Positions 1 through 9,203 of a stretch of DNA of 31,024 nt are shown piece after piece. The number at the start of each line of letters is the position of its first letter. The first letter of the stretch is position 1. The notes beneath the pieces were generated by a model, which did no database searches, was not told the origin of the DNA, and saw only the letters and a program-made list of their open reading frames with translations. The translations under genes and the position numbers were made by a program. This DNA comes from a virus, in the IMG/VR virus record IMGVR_UViG_3300037041_001844, positions 1 through 31,024 of that record; one strand, given 5' to 3'.

Positions 1-2115
1 GCTGGCATACCGCGTGGAACAATCATAGAGCCCAGCATCACAACCACGGGCGGCACGGCAATACTGACTCATCAATATGTTACCTACCGTTATATCATCG
101 GCAAAAAAGACTTGAATGGAAACTTCCAGTACGGCGGGGCAAGCGGGCGCTATACTCTGTATAATACCGAGGCGACAACTCAAAACGGAACGGTAAAATG
201 TTGGATACCATCGGGACTATCAACAAGCCATTTTATTCAGCTTTACCGAACAAAAGGCTTTGCTTCCAATGCAACAAACGATGAACTTCAGCAATGTTAT
301 GAGTCACCCTTGACATCAACACATATTTCGGATGGTTACATCACCATAACCGACGTTGTACCTGATGATTTGTTGGGGGCAACAATTTATATTGCTCCAA
401 GCCAACAAGGTATCACCAATGACAACTCAGTGCCGCCACTTGCCAGGGATATTGCAGAGTATCAAAATACTATGTTCTTTGCCGATGTCGAGTCAGTGCA
501 TAGGCTGACTTTCAGTCTGTTTTCTGTAATTACGACAACCGGCTTTAATATCGGTGACACTATCACGCTGACAATTACTGGTAGTTCTCCCGAAGTTTAC
601 ACGGGATATGCGAGTTTTGACGCGGCAAATAAGAGATTTGTGGTTGAAACGGGGCTCGGATCAACGGCGCTTAACATTGATGCCACAGTAAAGAGTTTGA
701 TTCGGTGCATTAACCTGGGCGGTTCTTCGCTGTTTTATGCGTATTCTATGAGCACTGGAATAAATGATCTACCAGGCAAGATACTGATTGAAACCAGAGC
801 ACTTGGAACCGCTGCATTTACTGCAGTTTCAACCAAAGCGGCGGCTTTTCAGCCACAGCTGACAAGCCCCGCGAATACCAATAATACAAGTTCAAACGAC
901 AGTTTTAAAAACGGCTTGATGTATTCAAAACCGTACCAGCCTGAAGCGGTTCCAGTTAAAAACATCATTAAAGTCGGTTCTTCCGATGATAGAATTTTAA
1001 GGATTGTTCCCTTGAGAGAGGGGCTCTTTATATTCAAAGAAAACGACGGCGTTTATGTTTTGAGGGGTGAAAACGAAAGTAACTTTTCAAGGGCTCTACT
1101 CGACGGGACGGCCAAACTTGTTGCACCTAATAGCGTGGTTTCAATCAATAACCTGATTTACGGGCTTTTTACATCGGGAGCGGGTGAAGTTTCTGATACA
1201 GGGGTAAGCGTTTTTAGCCTTCCAATAAAAGATCAGATTTTACCCCTGACAGGTTCGCTACTCGCTACTGTTAAAAGTTACGCTTTTGGCATTGGTGACG
1301 ATGAAAATAGCAAATGGATTTTGAATGTTCCCATTCTTTTAGCTGATACCTTTTGCTCTCTGCAAATTGTGTTTGATACTTTTAACAGAACCTTTACCAA
1401 CTGGGATGTTTACACTACAGCGGGGGCAATACGGCCGTCGGACGGTTCTATTTTCTTCGGTATGGCAGCGGCGGCAAACGTTTATAAGCAGAAAAATGAC
1501 AACACTCACACCGATTACGCCGACTATGGAACCTCGACAACAATTGCGAGTTACGTTGATACCAGAATCAACTTTGCTCCGGGTTTTAGTGTTCAGGCGC
1601 AAATTGCTGAGGGCGACATCATTGACCAGGGCGCTTATGGTTTTGCTTATGTTGAGTCAGTTTACGACGGCTATGTGATAATTGATGAGGCACAAACTTG
1701 GGATTTGAATACAGCGGTAACAATTTACAAAGCGATTGATACCAGAATAGGTTGGAACCCCGACGTAGGGGGCAACGCTGGGGCTCTGAAGCAATACTAT
1801 GAGTGCTCACTTGTCAGTAAGCAAAACTTCCAGAAAGAGGCGCAAATCTTTTTTTCAAGCGATACTAACCCAAGTGAAACACCTGTAACCATTTTCAGCG
1901 AATCCGGCAACGGTGCTTTTGGGCAGTTTATATTTGGTGACGGCGTATTCGGCGGCGATCAAAGTTCGGGGCCAAAGCGCCTTGGAGTGCCGCGCTCATA
2001 TGCGCGTTGTTCTGCTTTATCTGTGAGGTTTGAGAATAAAATAGCGTTTTCAGACTTTCAAATTGAAGGCATAGCGCTATCGTTTAACTTAAATTCAACC
2101 AGGACGTCAAAATAA
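1..2115 (+). CDS. Podovirus tail nozzle (tail tubular protein B-like), 5' truncated
   Basis: The reading frame is open from base 1, so the true start lies upstream; about 704 residues are visible, and the TTG at 112 is only an internal codon. Likely role: structural protein of the short tail tube, at the distal end of the portal-tail channel. Family-type features are the segment PPLARDIAEYQNTMFFADV, then a beta-rich insertion around GDTITLTITG, then a propeller-like part with DDRILRIVPLREGLFIF, DGVYVLRG and APNSVVSINNLIYGL. It ends in a run of beta-rich sequence without a recognisable enzyme motif. It is followed within 40 bases by a small gene and then the ejection proteins, the usual podovirus order. 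The family call rests on remembered sequence patterns, not a search. A different tail beta-propeller protein is the main alternative. Confidence 0.72.
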   Translation, partial: AGIPRGTIIEPSITTTGGTAILTHQYVTYRYIIGKKDLNGNFQYGGASGRYTLYNTEATTQNGTVKCWIPSGLSTSHFIQLYRTKGFASNATNDELQQCYESPLTSTHISDGYITITDVVPDDLLGATIYIAPSQQGITNDNSVPPLARDIAEYQNTMFFADVESVHRLTFSLFSVITTTGFNIGDTITLTITGSSPEVYTGYASFDAANKRFVVETGLGSTALNIDATVKSLIRCINLGGSSLFYAYSMSTGINDLPGKILIETRALGTAAFTAVSTKAAAFQPQLTSPANTNNTSSNDSFKNGLMYSKPYQPEAVPVKNIIKVGSSDDRILRIVPLREGLFIFKENDGVYVLRGENESNFSRALLDGTAKLVAPNSVVSINNLIYGLFTSGAGEVSDTGVSVFSLPIKDQILPLTGSLLATVKSYAFGIGDDENSKWILNVPILLADTFCSLQIVFDTFNRTFTNWDVYTTAGAIRPSDGSIFFGMAAAANVYKQKNDNTHTDYADYGTSTTIASYVDTRINFAPGFSVQAQIAEGDIIDQGAYGFAYVESVYDGYVIIDEAQTWDLNTAVTIYKAIDTRIGWNPDVGGNAGALKQYYECSLVSKQNFQKEAQIFFSSDTNPSETPVTIFSESGNGAFGQFIFGDGVFGGDQSSGPKRLGVPRSYARCSALSVRFENKIAFSDFQIEGIALSFNLNSTRTSK

Positions 2116-2151
2116 GCTGTTTAAAAATGCATTATTCGATAGAGGATATTT

Positions 2152-2550
2152 ATGAAAATAAGCAGCTTTAAAAAGATTGTACCAGAGGATTTTTCGAGTG
2201 AGTCGCGGGAACTTGTAAGAAAACTTGCGTCACTTTTGAACCCATATCTTGATGATCTTTACAAAACGACTGCCAATAACTTGACAATTGGGGAAAACCT
2301 CAAATCAAAAATAGTGAAAGTTTCGCTTGCTGTAGCTGAATCAACTGGGATTTTTTCATGGACTTTGAACGAAAAGCCAACAAGCTGCTTAATTGGGCAA
2401 ATTACGACTGAAAATGCACTTATTTCACAAGATTACTCATTTACTTGGATTCTGACTTACACAGCTGAAAAGGGTTACCAGGTAAGCTGGAAACTGTTCG
2501 GGCTTGATGCGGCAAAAAAACATGAGATAACAATAATCGCACTTGTTTAA
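2152..2550 (+). CDS. Small virion-associated protein of unknown function
   Basis: 132 residues. The ATG is preceded by GAGG at 2142-2145 with good spacing. The N-terminal half is helical and contains LLNPYLDDLY followed by NNLTIGENLKSK. This LNP-x-L ... LT-x-x-EN pattern recurs in small proteins between tail and ejection genes of podoviruses. The C-terminal half is predicted beta-rich (FTWILTYTAEKGYQVSWKL). No signal peptide or membrane segment. It lies 36 bases after the nozzle gene and 11 bases before the first ejection protein, so it is almost certainly co-transcribed with virion genes. A minor tail or adaptor role is inference from position only. Confidence 0.6.
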   Translation: MKISSFKKIVPEDFSSESRELVRKLASLLNPYLDDLYKTTANNLTIGENLKSKIVKVSLAVAESTGIFSWTLNEKPTSCLIGQITTENALISQDYSFTWILTYTAEKGYQVSWKLFGLDAAKKHEITIIALV

Positions 2551-2561
2551 AGGGAAAAAAC

Positions 2562-3767
2562 ATGATTTTTGATGATGAGGCAGAAAAGCGCAGGCGGCAA
2601 GAACAACTCACGGGCGGCAATACCGGCCTTAATACAAGCGGGATTGTAGGTGGATCCACTAGCAACCAAATAGCACAGCCAACGGCCCAAGCCCCAGCTG
2701 GCAGCGGCTTTGCAAACTTGGATAGGTATCTTTCCCTCAATCAAGGGGTAGGTGCTGGGCTTGCAAGCGCAACCAACAAGGGCCTTGAAAGTGATGTCGA
2801 TAAATACAAAACCGACATAGGTAGCACGGTTACAGACTTGCAAGGTAAGATCGCCAAATCAACCACCGATGCAACAAACACGGCGACAGGGATCAAGAAC
2901 TCTCTTTCACAAGATGCATCGGCAAACCTTAAACCTGCGCAGGATTTTCTTGCTTCGGGATATAAAGGCCCTGCAGTTACCGACACTCTCACGGGATTGA
3001 ATGTTGGTAAAACCGGCCTTAATGATCGGCTTGGCAAGGTGGACGACGCTGGTCAAATCAAGTCAAATTTGACTGACACTTATAAGTATAACGATGGTTT
3101 TGGAGCGCTTGATAGCTTCCTTATGAGGGGAGATCAATCGGGCCGCGACAAACTTGCACAAATCAAGGGCCGATCGGGTGAAGTTGATAACGCTTACACC
3201 ACTGGTAACACGGCTTTGACTGGGGCCGATACTGCAGCAAGAACCGCTTTTGGCGGGTTGCAGCAAGATATCAAAGATAGTGCCAAGGGTTTGAGGGGTA
3301 ACATCGAAACTGCAGCTGATACCCGGCTTGCCGGTTACGGTGCTGAGTCGGTTGGCAACCAAGGATATGCAGCTGCAGGGCGCGGTGATGTTTTGAGTGA
3401 GGCCGAACTTGCAGACATAGCGGCCTTGAACGAACTTGGTGGACTTGATGCAAATAACTATGCCAAAACCTACAACGCAGGGGTTAAAGCAGCTCCGGCA
3501 CCGGTAGCAGCGCCCACACCACCGGCCCCCGATGATCCAAACATTTTGCAGGCAGTAGAAAACAAATTAACTCCCACGGCTGACTCAAAAGCTGAAACTG
3601 CGCAATATATCGGCGCTGCAGGTGCTCCGTTACAAACAGAAAAGCCAGTTAGTAACCCATTGATGGATTTGCTTGCTCCAAGCATATCTACAAACTCACC
3701 GGCTAGTCTGATATCAAAATCAACAGGCGGGCTTATTCCAAAGAAACGATTGAAAATCAAATGGTAA
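2562..3767 (+). CDS. Probable internal virion (ejection) protein, Ala/Gly/Asn-rich
   Basis: 401 residues, with AAGGG ahead of the ATG. It begins with a charged stretch (MIFDDEAEKRRRQEQL), followed by a low-complexity G/A/T/N/S-rich body with many predicted short helices (for example DKYKTDIGSTVTDLQGKIAK and TAARTAFGGLQQDIKDSAKG). There is an Ala-Pro linker near residues 308-325 and a basic C-terminus ending KKRLKIKW. No enzymatic motif is visible. Composition and place, first of four consecutive large proteins after the tail nozzle, match the internal virion proteins of podoviruses (P22 gp7/gp20/gp16 or T7 gp14-16), which leave the capsid and form the trans-envelope DNA conduit. The specific counterpart cannot be assigned by eye. 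Confidence 0.55.
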   Translation: MIFDDEAEKRRRQEQLTGGNTGLNTSGIVGGSTSNQIAQPTAQAPAGSGFANLDRYLSLNQGVGAGLASATNKGLESDVDKYKTDIGSTVTDLQGKIAKSTTDATNTATGIKNSLSQDASANLKPAQDFLASGYKGPAVTDTLTGLNVGKTGLNDRLGKVDDAGQIKSNLTDTYKYNDGFGALDSFLMRGDQSGRDKLAQIKGRSGEVDNAYTTGNTALTGADTAARTAFGGLQQDIKDSAKGLRGNIETAADTRLAGYGAESVGNQGYAAAGRGDVLSEAELADIAALNELGGLDANNYAKTYNAGVKAAPAPVAAPTPPAPDDPNILQAVENKLTPTADSKAETAQYIGAAGAPLQTEKPVSNPLMDLLAPSISTNSPASLISKSTGGLIPKKRLKIKW

Positions 3768-3779
3768 AAAGGATGTAAT

Positions 3780-5057
3780 ATGGCAAGTTTAAAAATACCA
3801 AAACGTTGGAACGCAACCGCCCGGACGGCCTTTGATCCGATGGGTGTTGATCCACTTAACATCAATGACAAAATCTTTGGTGAGCAAAAGGGGCCTGACT
3901 ACAGTGCCGAGGAACAAGCGCAGGCCCAGGCTATCGCCGATATGCAGGGCGCTACTAATGAATTTATCAGCGGGGGGCCAGCACAGTATGGACGCGGTGA
4001 AACGCTAGGGGTAGATCAGCTAGGGGCCTCAAGAATGGATTCCATTTCAACGGATCCAAGGTATTCAGAGTTTGAAATGGCGGCTCTCAAGGATTTAGAA
4101 GATCAAAGCAAGAACGGCTTTACAGCTGCAGACCGCGCCGACATGGCAAGGGTTGAAAGTGATGTAAACCGACAGAACCGAGGCCGACAGGGCGCGATTA
4201 TGCAGAACATGCAAGCCAGGGGCATGGGCGGCTCTGGCATGGATCTTGTGGCCCAAATGCAGAGTGCGCAGGATGCCAATGAAATTGCGTCACTCAAAGC
4301 CCTTGAACAGGAAGGCATGATGCAAAACCGCAAGCAAGCGGCAACGGGTATGCTTGGTGATCAGGCGGGTAGATTGCAGGGGCGTGACTTCAATCAGGCC
4401 GCAATGAAAGCGCAGGCCGCTGATCAGATAGCGCGGTTTAACAGCCAAAACAGCAACCAGGCCATGCAGAACAATTGGAACCGTGGCAACCAAACTTTGG
4501 ACAACAATGCGCGGGCTCAATACGACTTCAATCGGGATCGGTTGGGAGCAAAGCAGGCCCAGTCGGGTGTCAACTATGACTTTTCGGTAGAGGGGCAAAA
4601 CAACAAAATGCTTGCCGATCAAGCTGCAGAGAAAAAACGCGCTGGGGCAATGGGCGGCCTTATGGGCGCGGTTGGCGGGATAGTTGGCGGGATATACGGC
4701 GGGCCTCAAGGGGCAGCATCGGGTGCACAAGTCGGCCAGGGGGCGGGCGGTGCCTTTGGATCGACTGCATATCGCAATAACACCTATCGCAGTGATGAGG
4801 CATGTAAAGAGAATATCCAAAGTGAACACCCGCTTGAAATTGAGGCATTTATTGAGTCGCTTGCACCAAAGTCATATGACTACAAACAAGGCGAGGGCAA
4901 TAAGCACGGCGTTGTTGCGCAGGATTTGGAAAAGACAAACATAGGCCGAAGCATGGTGAAGGTTGATGATGAGGGAATGAAAAACATATCGATACCCGAC
5001 GCGATTGGTTCTTTGTTACAAGCTGTTTCGCACCTAAACAAGAAAATGAAAGGGTGA
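3780..5057 (+). CDS. Internal virion protein with glycine zipper and peptidase S74-like C-terminal chaperone domain
   Basis: 425 residues, with AGGA seven bases ahead of the ATG. The first ~280 residues are rich in Gln, Asn, Ala and Met with long predicted helices. Residues ~286-325 form a glycine zipper (repeats such as GGLMGAVGGIVGGIYGG), a membrane-inserting pattern common in ejection proteins. From residue 338 the sequence reads SDEACKENI, then GVVAQDLE, then an Ile/Leu helix to the end. This is the layout of the intramolecular chaperone auto-processing domain (peptidase S74), in which a Ser-Lys pair five residues apart (here Ser338 and Lys343) cleaves the domain off after trimer folding. 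S74 domains are best known from tail fibres and endosialidases. The canonical second Arg of SDRR is replaced here, so cleavage activity is uncertain. Confidence 0.68.
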   Translation: MASLKIPKRWNATARTAFDPMGVDPLNINDKIFGEQKGPDYSAEEQAQAQAIADMQGATNEFISGGPAQYGRGETLGVDQLGASRMDSISTDPRYSEFEMAALKDLEDQSKNGFTAADRADMARVESDVNRQNRGRQGAIMQNMQARGMGGSGMDLVAQMQSAQDANEIASLKALEQEGMMQNRKQAATGMLGDQAGRLQGRDFNQAAMKAQAADQIARFNSQNSNQAMQNNWNRGNQTLDNNARAQYDFNRDRLGAKQAQSGVNYDFSVEGQNNKMLADQAAEKKRAGAMGGLMGAVGGIVGGIYGGPQGAASGAQVGQGAGGAFGSTAYRNNTYRSDEACKENIQSEHPLEIEAFIESLAPKSYDYKQGEGNKHGVVAQDLEKTNIGRSMVKVDDEGMKNISIPDAIGSLLQAVSHLNKKMKG

Positions 5058-5061
5058 ACAA

Positions 5062-6267
5062 ATGTTGTGGAAAAATGGTGTCAGAGATGATGAGGCCCTT
5101 AATCCTAGTGTTTTGGACACTCTCGCTAGGTCTAACCCCGCTCTCATCGAGCGATATAGACAAGCAATGGCTGACAAAAATGCAAATATCGAAGCTGCAA
5201 AGTCTCAGCAACAAGTTGGAGATTATGCTAACGTTGCGGGTGGTCTTTTAAATGACTACAACAACTCTCAAAAGCAAGATGTTGTTTTCAAGAACAAGTT
5301 CCACAACCTTGGAAACGCGCCGCGAATAAATGAGGCCGATAGGCCCGCTTATCAGGATAGAATCAGCGGAATAACAGGGCGAAACCTTGCCCAAGCTAAC
5401 GCCGATAGGGCGCAAGTTGACAACCAGTTTAAGACTGACATGGCAGTCAATGAGTACGCTGCAAATAACGCGAAGTCAGCGGCTGCAAATGATCCGATGA
5501 GTGAAGAATCGGCGCAAGCGCGTGAATACCTCAAAAGGATAGTTCCGAGCGCGGCCCAGTACCCAGGGATTGACAGGATGTCAGCGGCCCAGCTTGAAAA
5601 AGTTACCCCAGGGCTTTACAAAGCATATAACGACGCCCAGGAACTTAAAGTTAAGCAAAATATGACTGGTATCGCTGCCAAAGCCAGGCAAGATGCAATC
5701 ACAGATAAGCAAGATCAAAAGAACCAAACATTATATATCCCGGGTATCGGCCATGCTAACAACGATATGGATGCAAAAACAGTTAAAACGGCGGCTGAAT
5801 TAAAAGACAAATTTGACAGAGCGCTCAATGAGATGATTGGGCTGCGTGAAAAACATAACGGCGGCGCGATATTGGATAGAGAGGATGTTGGAAGGGGTAA
5901 GCAGCTATCAAATGAACTTTTGCTGACTTACAAGGATTTGGCTAAACTTGGTGTGCTCTCAATTTCAGATGAGAAAATTTTAAAAGCCATTATTCCCGAA
6001 GATCCACTAGCCTATAGCGGTGCTGGGCTTATGGGGCAAGATCCCATTAGGACAAATCTTGAGGGGCTTAAAAATGATGCAAATAAAGACTATGAAAAAG
6101 CCTTGAGTTTGCGGCTTAAATCCAGAGATAAACCCACGGTTCCACCCATGGACGAAAACATGGATTTGTCAGTTTTCAAAAAACAAGGCATGGACGAACT
6201 TCCTAAAAATGATCTTAAAAATGATTTGTTGATGTTTAAAAGACCAGCGGGGGGGCGTGAAAGGTGA
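5062..6267 (+). CDS. Probable internal virion (ejection) protein, helical
   Basis: 401 residues. The Shine-Dalgarno AAAGGG overlaps the end of the preceding gene, whose stop is 4 bases upstream. The protein is predicted almost wholly alpha-helical, with many Ala, Asn, Gln and Lys (for example NLAQANADRAQVDNQFKTDM and AAELKDKFDRALNEMIGLREK). No transmembrane segment, signal peptide or catalytic motif is visible. The stop overlaps the next gene's GTG start by four bases (GTGA), indicating translational coupling with the 781-residue protein. Position inside the ejection block is the main evidence; the exact role is not known. Confidence 0.55.
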   Translation: MLWKNGVRDDEALNPSVLDTLARSNPALIERYRQAMADKNANIEAAKSQQQVGDYANVAGGLLNDYNNSQKQDVVFKNKFHNLGNAPRINEADRPAYQDRISGITGRNLAQANADRAQVDNQFKTDMAVNEYAANNAKSAAANDPMSEESAQAREYLKRIVPSAAQYPGIDRMSAAQLEKVTPGLYKAYNDAQELKVKQNMTGIAAKARQDAITDKQDQKNQTLYIPGIGHANNDMDAKTVKTAAELKDKFDRALNEMIGLREKHNGGAILDREDVGRGKQLSNELLLTYKDLAKLGVLSISDEKILKAIIPEDPLAYSGAGLMGQDPIRTNLEGLKNDANKDYEKALSLRLKSRDKPTVPPMDENMDLSVFKKQGMDELPKNDLKNDLLMFKRPAGGRER

Positions 6268-8609
6268 GCATAAAAATTGTTGCAAAAGGCGTGGACGGTG
6301 AAATTTACGATCTACCGATTGACCGCGTAAATGACGCCGTTTCTCAAGGGTTTGAGATTGATAAAAGCCAGAAAATCCCGATGAAAGATCGGAAAGGTGA
6401 GGTTTACGATATCCCTTTCAGTCATTATGATACGGCAAAGCGACAAGGCTTTGAGGTTCATGACGCCAATGCTATGGGCAAAGTAGAATCTTTTGGGCGC
6501 GGTGTGCTTAAAGGTGGGACGCTTGGGTTTAATGATGAAATTACGGGGGCGGTGGAATCACTGTTCACCGACAAAACCTATGAACAGGCCCGGGATGAAT
6601 CGCGGGCAGCTGACAAAAAAGCTGCAGAGGATAACCCAAAAACATACATGGGCGGCAACATAGCGGGTGGGGTTGCGACGGCTTTTGTTCCCGGCCTTAA
6701 TGCTGCGAAAGGGGCCACGCTTGCTGCAAAGATAGGCAAGGGGGCTTTGGCTGGGGGTATCGACGCTCTGGGAGCAAGTGACGCTGAGAACTTTAGCGGC
6801 CAACAACTTAAAGACGTTGGCGTGGGTTTAAGCGTGGGGGGCGTGGCTCCATGGGCGATTGAAGGGGCCGGTAAGGTTGCTTCAAAGGTAGCAGGCGGGG
6901 CGGGCGATACGCTGAAAAAGGGGAGTAAGTGGGCCGGTCAAAAACTTGGCATTTCAAAAGCTGCGCTTGATGAGTATGGTGACAATCCCAAGCTTTACAA
7001 TGAATGGGCCGCTAAAGCTGAAAAAGAGGCCCCTAGTACCGGCAACAAGTTCAATGATGCTGTAACCGATCCAAAAACCCGCTACGTTCAAGGCAAAGTC
7101 CAAGAAAAGCTGGCCCCTCTTTATAAAGAGATTGCAGACAAGGAAGAACAGTATCTAGCCGCTAAAGAGGCCCAAGCAACGGCCAAGGGCGCTTACGGTG
7201 AAGCAAGCGATCAAGTGCGCAGAGCGAGGGGCGAGGAGCTCCAAAGGTTGCAGGGCGAACTACAATCGGCCAATGCGCGGCTACGGGATGAAATGAACGC
7301 CGCGAAAGAGCTCGATACTGGGGTTGTCGATCAAGTTGACAACTTGTTTAAAAAGGTAAAAGAGAAAAATCAGGAAGCGGCTGATATTCAAAAACAGTTT
7401 TTAAAAGATACAGACTATGTTGAGGTTTCAGCGCCGTTAACCCGTTTTGAAAACTCTATTGATGAGATGATATCAAGTAGCGATAGGGCCAAGCTAAAAG
7501 CCATATTAGAGGATATCAAAAGAAAAACCGACGGTGACTATGGCATGACTGCGCTTGATGCAAGAAAATCGCGGGCCTATGCGCAGGGCCAAATAGACTG
7601 GGACTCTGTAAAGCGTGAAGGCTATAGCGACGAAGCAACCAGGGCGCTTGAAACCCTGCAACGTGAAATGAACGACGCTATTGATAACACGATTGGCGAT
7701 GAAACTTACAAACAGTTTAGGGGCCAATATTCCCAGTTTTTGGAAACAGCAAAGCAGGCAAGGGAAGCAATAGGCCGTGACCGTTACTCTGGTATCAAAA
7801 GGGTTATGTCCGATCCCTCGAAACAAGAAAAGCTGCAGGCCCTTGAAAATGCTTTAAACCAAAAGAATGAAAACCTGAAAAAGATCGGCAAAGGTAATAA
7901 TGAGGATCCTTTCTCAGTTATTCAAGATCCCAGAGTCAGAAAATACATGCAAGCCAAGTATATGTCTGAGAGCGACAAGTTAAACCAGTTTAAGGGGCTA
8001 CCCGAACAACAGGCATTTGACGCGGCGCGAAACGTAGATATCAAGGGCCAGCTGAAAGGGCTCCCAGAGCGGCAAGCCATGCTAGATGCTGAAAAGGCCG
8101 CAATTGAGGCGAAACAAGGGTTCAAAGCTGCTAAAACCAACGTAGGCCCTATCACTGAGAAAAACGCCAACGCGATGATTGATAGGTATTCACGCCTTGG
8201 TGATACTGCCAAAAATAGCGGGGCAAAGGATGCCTTTTCGGGGCTTGGGCCTGAAATGGTCGATGATATGAATAAGTATGCTGTTAACCGCGCCTTTGAT
8301 AGTTCACGCCCAAACGGTTCCAGGTTGGTGCAGCTTGGTAGTAACATGCTACCAGGCCCACTTAAACCCCTTGGAGCGCTTGCGGGTTTCGCGGCTGACT
8401 ATTCAGGCGGTAAGATGGTCAAGGGCGCTTTGAACATTGGCGATGTTATGCAAAAGGCGGGGCCTAAATATGCTAAGGTTCTGCAAGATGCTTTTGATCG
8501 CGGCGGTGAAAAGAGTTTCATTCTAACGCATACCCTTTTGATGCAAAATTACTCGGACTATTTCGACAAGATGAGCGGGGGTAAAAATGATACCCAAGCG
8601 GTCAATTGA
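6264..8609 (+). CDS. Large internal virion (ejection) protein with N-terminal tandem repeat
   Basis: 781 residues; GTG start overlapping the upstream TGA. The N-terminus carries two copies of a short module: residues ~10-32 (DGEIYDLP ... AVSQGFEI) and ~43-65 (KGEVYDIP ... AKRQGFEV). Next comes a segment around GRGVLKGGTLGFNDEITGAV and NPKTYMGGNIAGGVATAFVP, which I recognise as recurrent in large phage internal proteins and which looks membrane-active. Residues ~230-640 are long coiled-coil-like helices rich in Glu, Lys, Gln and Ala. A second Gly/Ala region (LGSNMLPGPLKPLGALAGFA) lies near the C-terminus. No lytic transglycosylase motif is visible. As the largest of the block it would correspond in role to P22 gp16 or T7 gp16. 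Its 3' end overlaps the next gene by 23 bases. Confidence 0.62.
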   Translation: MSIKIVAKGVDGEIYDLPIDRVNDAVSQGFEIDKSQKIPMKDRKGEVYDIPFSHYDTAKRQGFEVHDANAMGKVESFGRGVLKGGTLGFNDEITGAVESLFTDKTYEQARDESRAADKKAAEDNPKTYMGGNIAGGVATAFVPGLNAAKGATLAAKIGKGALAGGIDALGASDAENFSGQQLKDVGVGLSVGGVAPWAIEGAGKVASKVAGGAGDTLKKGSKWAGQKLGISKAALDEYGDNPKLYNEWAAKAEKEAPSTGNKFNDAVTDPKTRYVQGKVQEKLAPLYKEIADKEEQYLAAKEAQATAKGAYGEASDQVRRARGEELQRLQGELQSANARLRDEMNAAKELDTGVVDQVDNLFKKVKEKNQEAADIQKQFLKDTDYVEVSAPLTRFENSIDEMISSSDRAKLKAILEDIKRKTDGDYGMTALDARKSRAYAQGQIDWDSVKREGYSDEATRALETLQREMNDAIDNTIGDETYKQFRGQYSQFLETAKQAREAIGRDRYSGIKRVMSDPSKQEKLQALENALNQKNENLKKIGKGNNEDPFSVIQDPRVRKYMQAKYMSESDKLNQFKGLPEQQAFDAARNVDIKGQLKGLPERQAMLDAEKAAIEAKQGFKAAKTNVGPITEKNANAMIDRYSRLGDTAKNSGAKDAFSGLGPEMVDDMNKYAVNRAFDSSRPNGSRLVQLGSNMLPGPLKPLGALAGFAADYSGGKMVKGALNIGDVMQKAGPKYAKVLQDAFDRGGEKSFILTHTLLMQNYSDYFDKMSGGKNDTQAVN

Positions 8610-8856
8610 CGACAAGCTTTTCATCACACTTTGTAGGCTTGGTAAAGGGCCGACGCTGCAAGATTTGATATGCGCGTTTATTGTGGTTGTTTTGGGGCGC
8701 AACAATGGGAATAGAACACACAGCGCCAAAGAACTAAAAATACCCCTTAGAACGCTTAGGCTAAAGATTAGGGTTCTTGAGAGTTTGGGGTATTATGTTC
8801 CCGAATATGAAACATCGAGTCGTATTTTCAAAAAGCGGTTTAAGTTAAATAAATAG
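8587..8856 (+). CDS. Small Fis-type helix-turn-helix DNA-binding protein
   Basis: 89 residues; ATG preceded by GCGGGGG inside the end of the ejection protein gene. Residues ~41-66 read GNRTHSAKELKIPLRTLRLK, which closely matches the Fis-family HTH found at the C-terminus of NtrC-type activators (NRT-x-AA-x-x-LGIS-x-RTLR-x-K). There is no AAA+ or receiver domain, so this is a stand-alone DNA-binding module. The basic C-terminus (RIFKKRFKLNK) could add DNA contacts. It shares a pattern with the minus-strand gene at 10030-10347 (TL-x-D-x-x-x-x-FI ... SA-K/R-EL). A phage transcription regulator or nucleoid-type protein is likely; the target is unknown. Confidence 0.65.
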   Translation: MIPKRSIDDKLFITLCRLGKGPTLQDLICAFIVVVLGRNNGNRTHSAKELKIPLRTLRLKIRVLESLGYYVPEYETSSRIFKKRFKLNK

Positions 8857-8960
8857 TCAATCCTCGTTTAATCATGTATTTTGCAAAAAATACCAATTTA
8901 CGGGGGTTCTTATTGAAATTTATATTTTACATTTACCGTTTATTTAAATGGGGGGCTACA

Positions 8961-9167
8961 GTGAATATATTCTTTAGATCGAAAGCGGTGCCGCATGTTT
9001 ACCACGCTGCAAGCCCAAAAGCCCACAATAGAGTGACTCATGTCAGTATTGTTTGGGAGCTCAAAAAGGTTGGTTCTGATGATACTATGCAAATTGTCGC
9101 GAGTGAGTTACTTGATAAATTTGAACAGTGCTCACCCTATGAGGCCCTGTCGGGCGTGAAACTGTGA
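8961..9167 (+). CDS. Small protein of unknown function
   Basis: 68 residues from a GTG start, chosen because a six-G run (8950-8955) sits five bases upstream, the same unusual ribosome binding site used by several small genes here. The frame is open further upstream to an ATG at 8874, but that ATG has no purine-rich site and the added residues look like translated AT-rich leader. The protein starts MNIFFRSKAVPHVYH and has a helical C-terminal half (DTMQIVASELLDKFEQC). Its TGA stop forms part of the following promoter. Not recognised. Confidence 0.5.
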   Translation: MNIFFRSKAVPHVYHAASPKAHNRVTHVSIVWELKKVGSDDTMQIVASELLDKFEQCSPYEALSGVKL

Positions 9168-9173
9168 TAAAAT
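9165..9173 (+). promoter_or_regulatory. Extended -10 promoter embedded in a stop codon
   Basis: TGATAAAAT: a TGn plus TAAAAT extended -10 in which TGA is the stop codon of the preceding gene. A 7-bp-phased -35 box is not evident. It precedes the gene at 9204 by about 30 bases and shares its form with the sites at 9435-9443 and 14982-14990. Confidence 0.5.
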
Positions 9174-9203
9174 AGCCATATCTATCATATGGGGGGTTTT
9201 GTC

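Noticed and set aside
8874-8960. Upstream extension of the 8961 gene to an ATG at 8874
   Set aside because: No ribosome binding site there; the six-G site sits correctly for the GTG at 8961.
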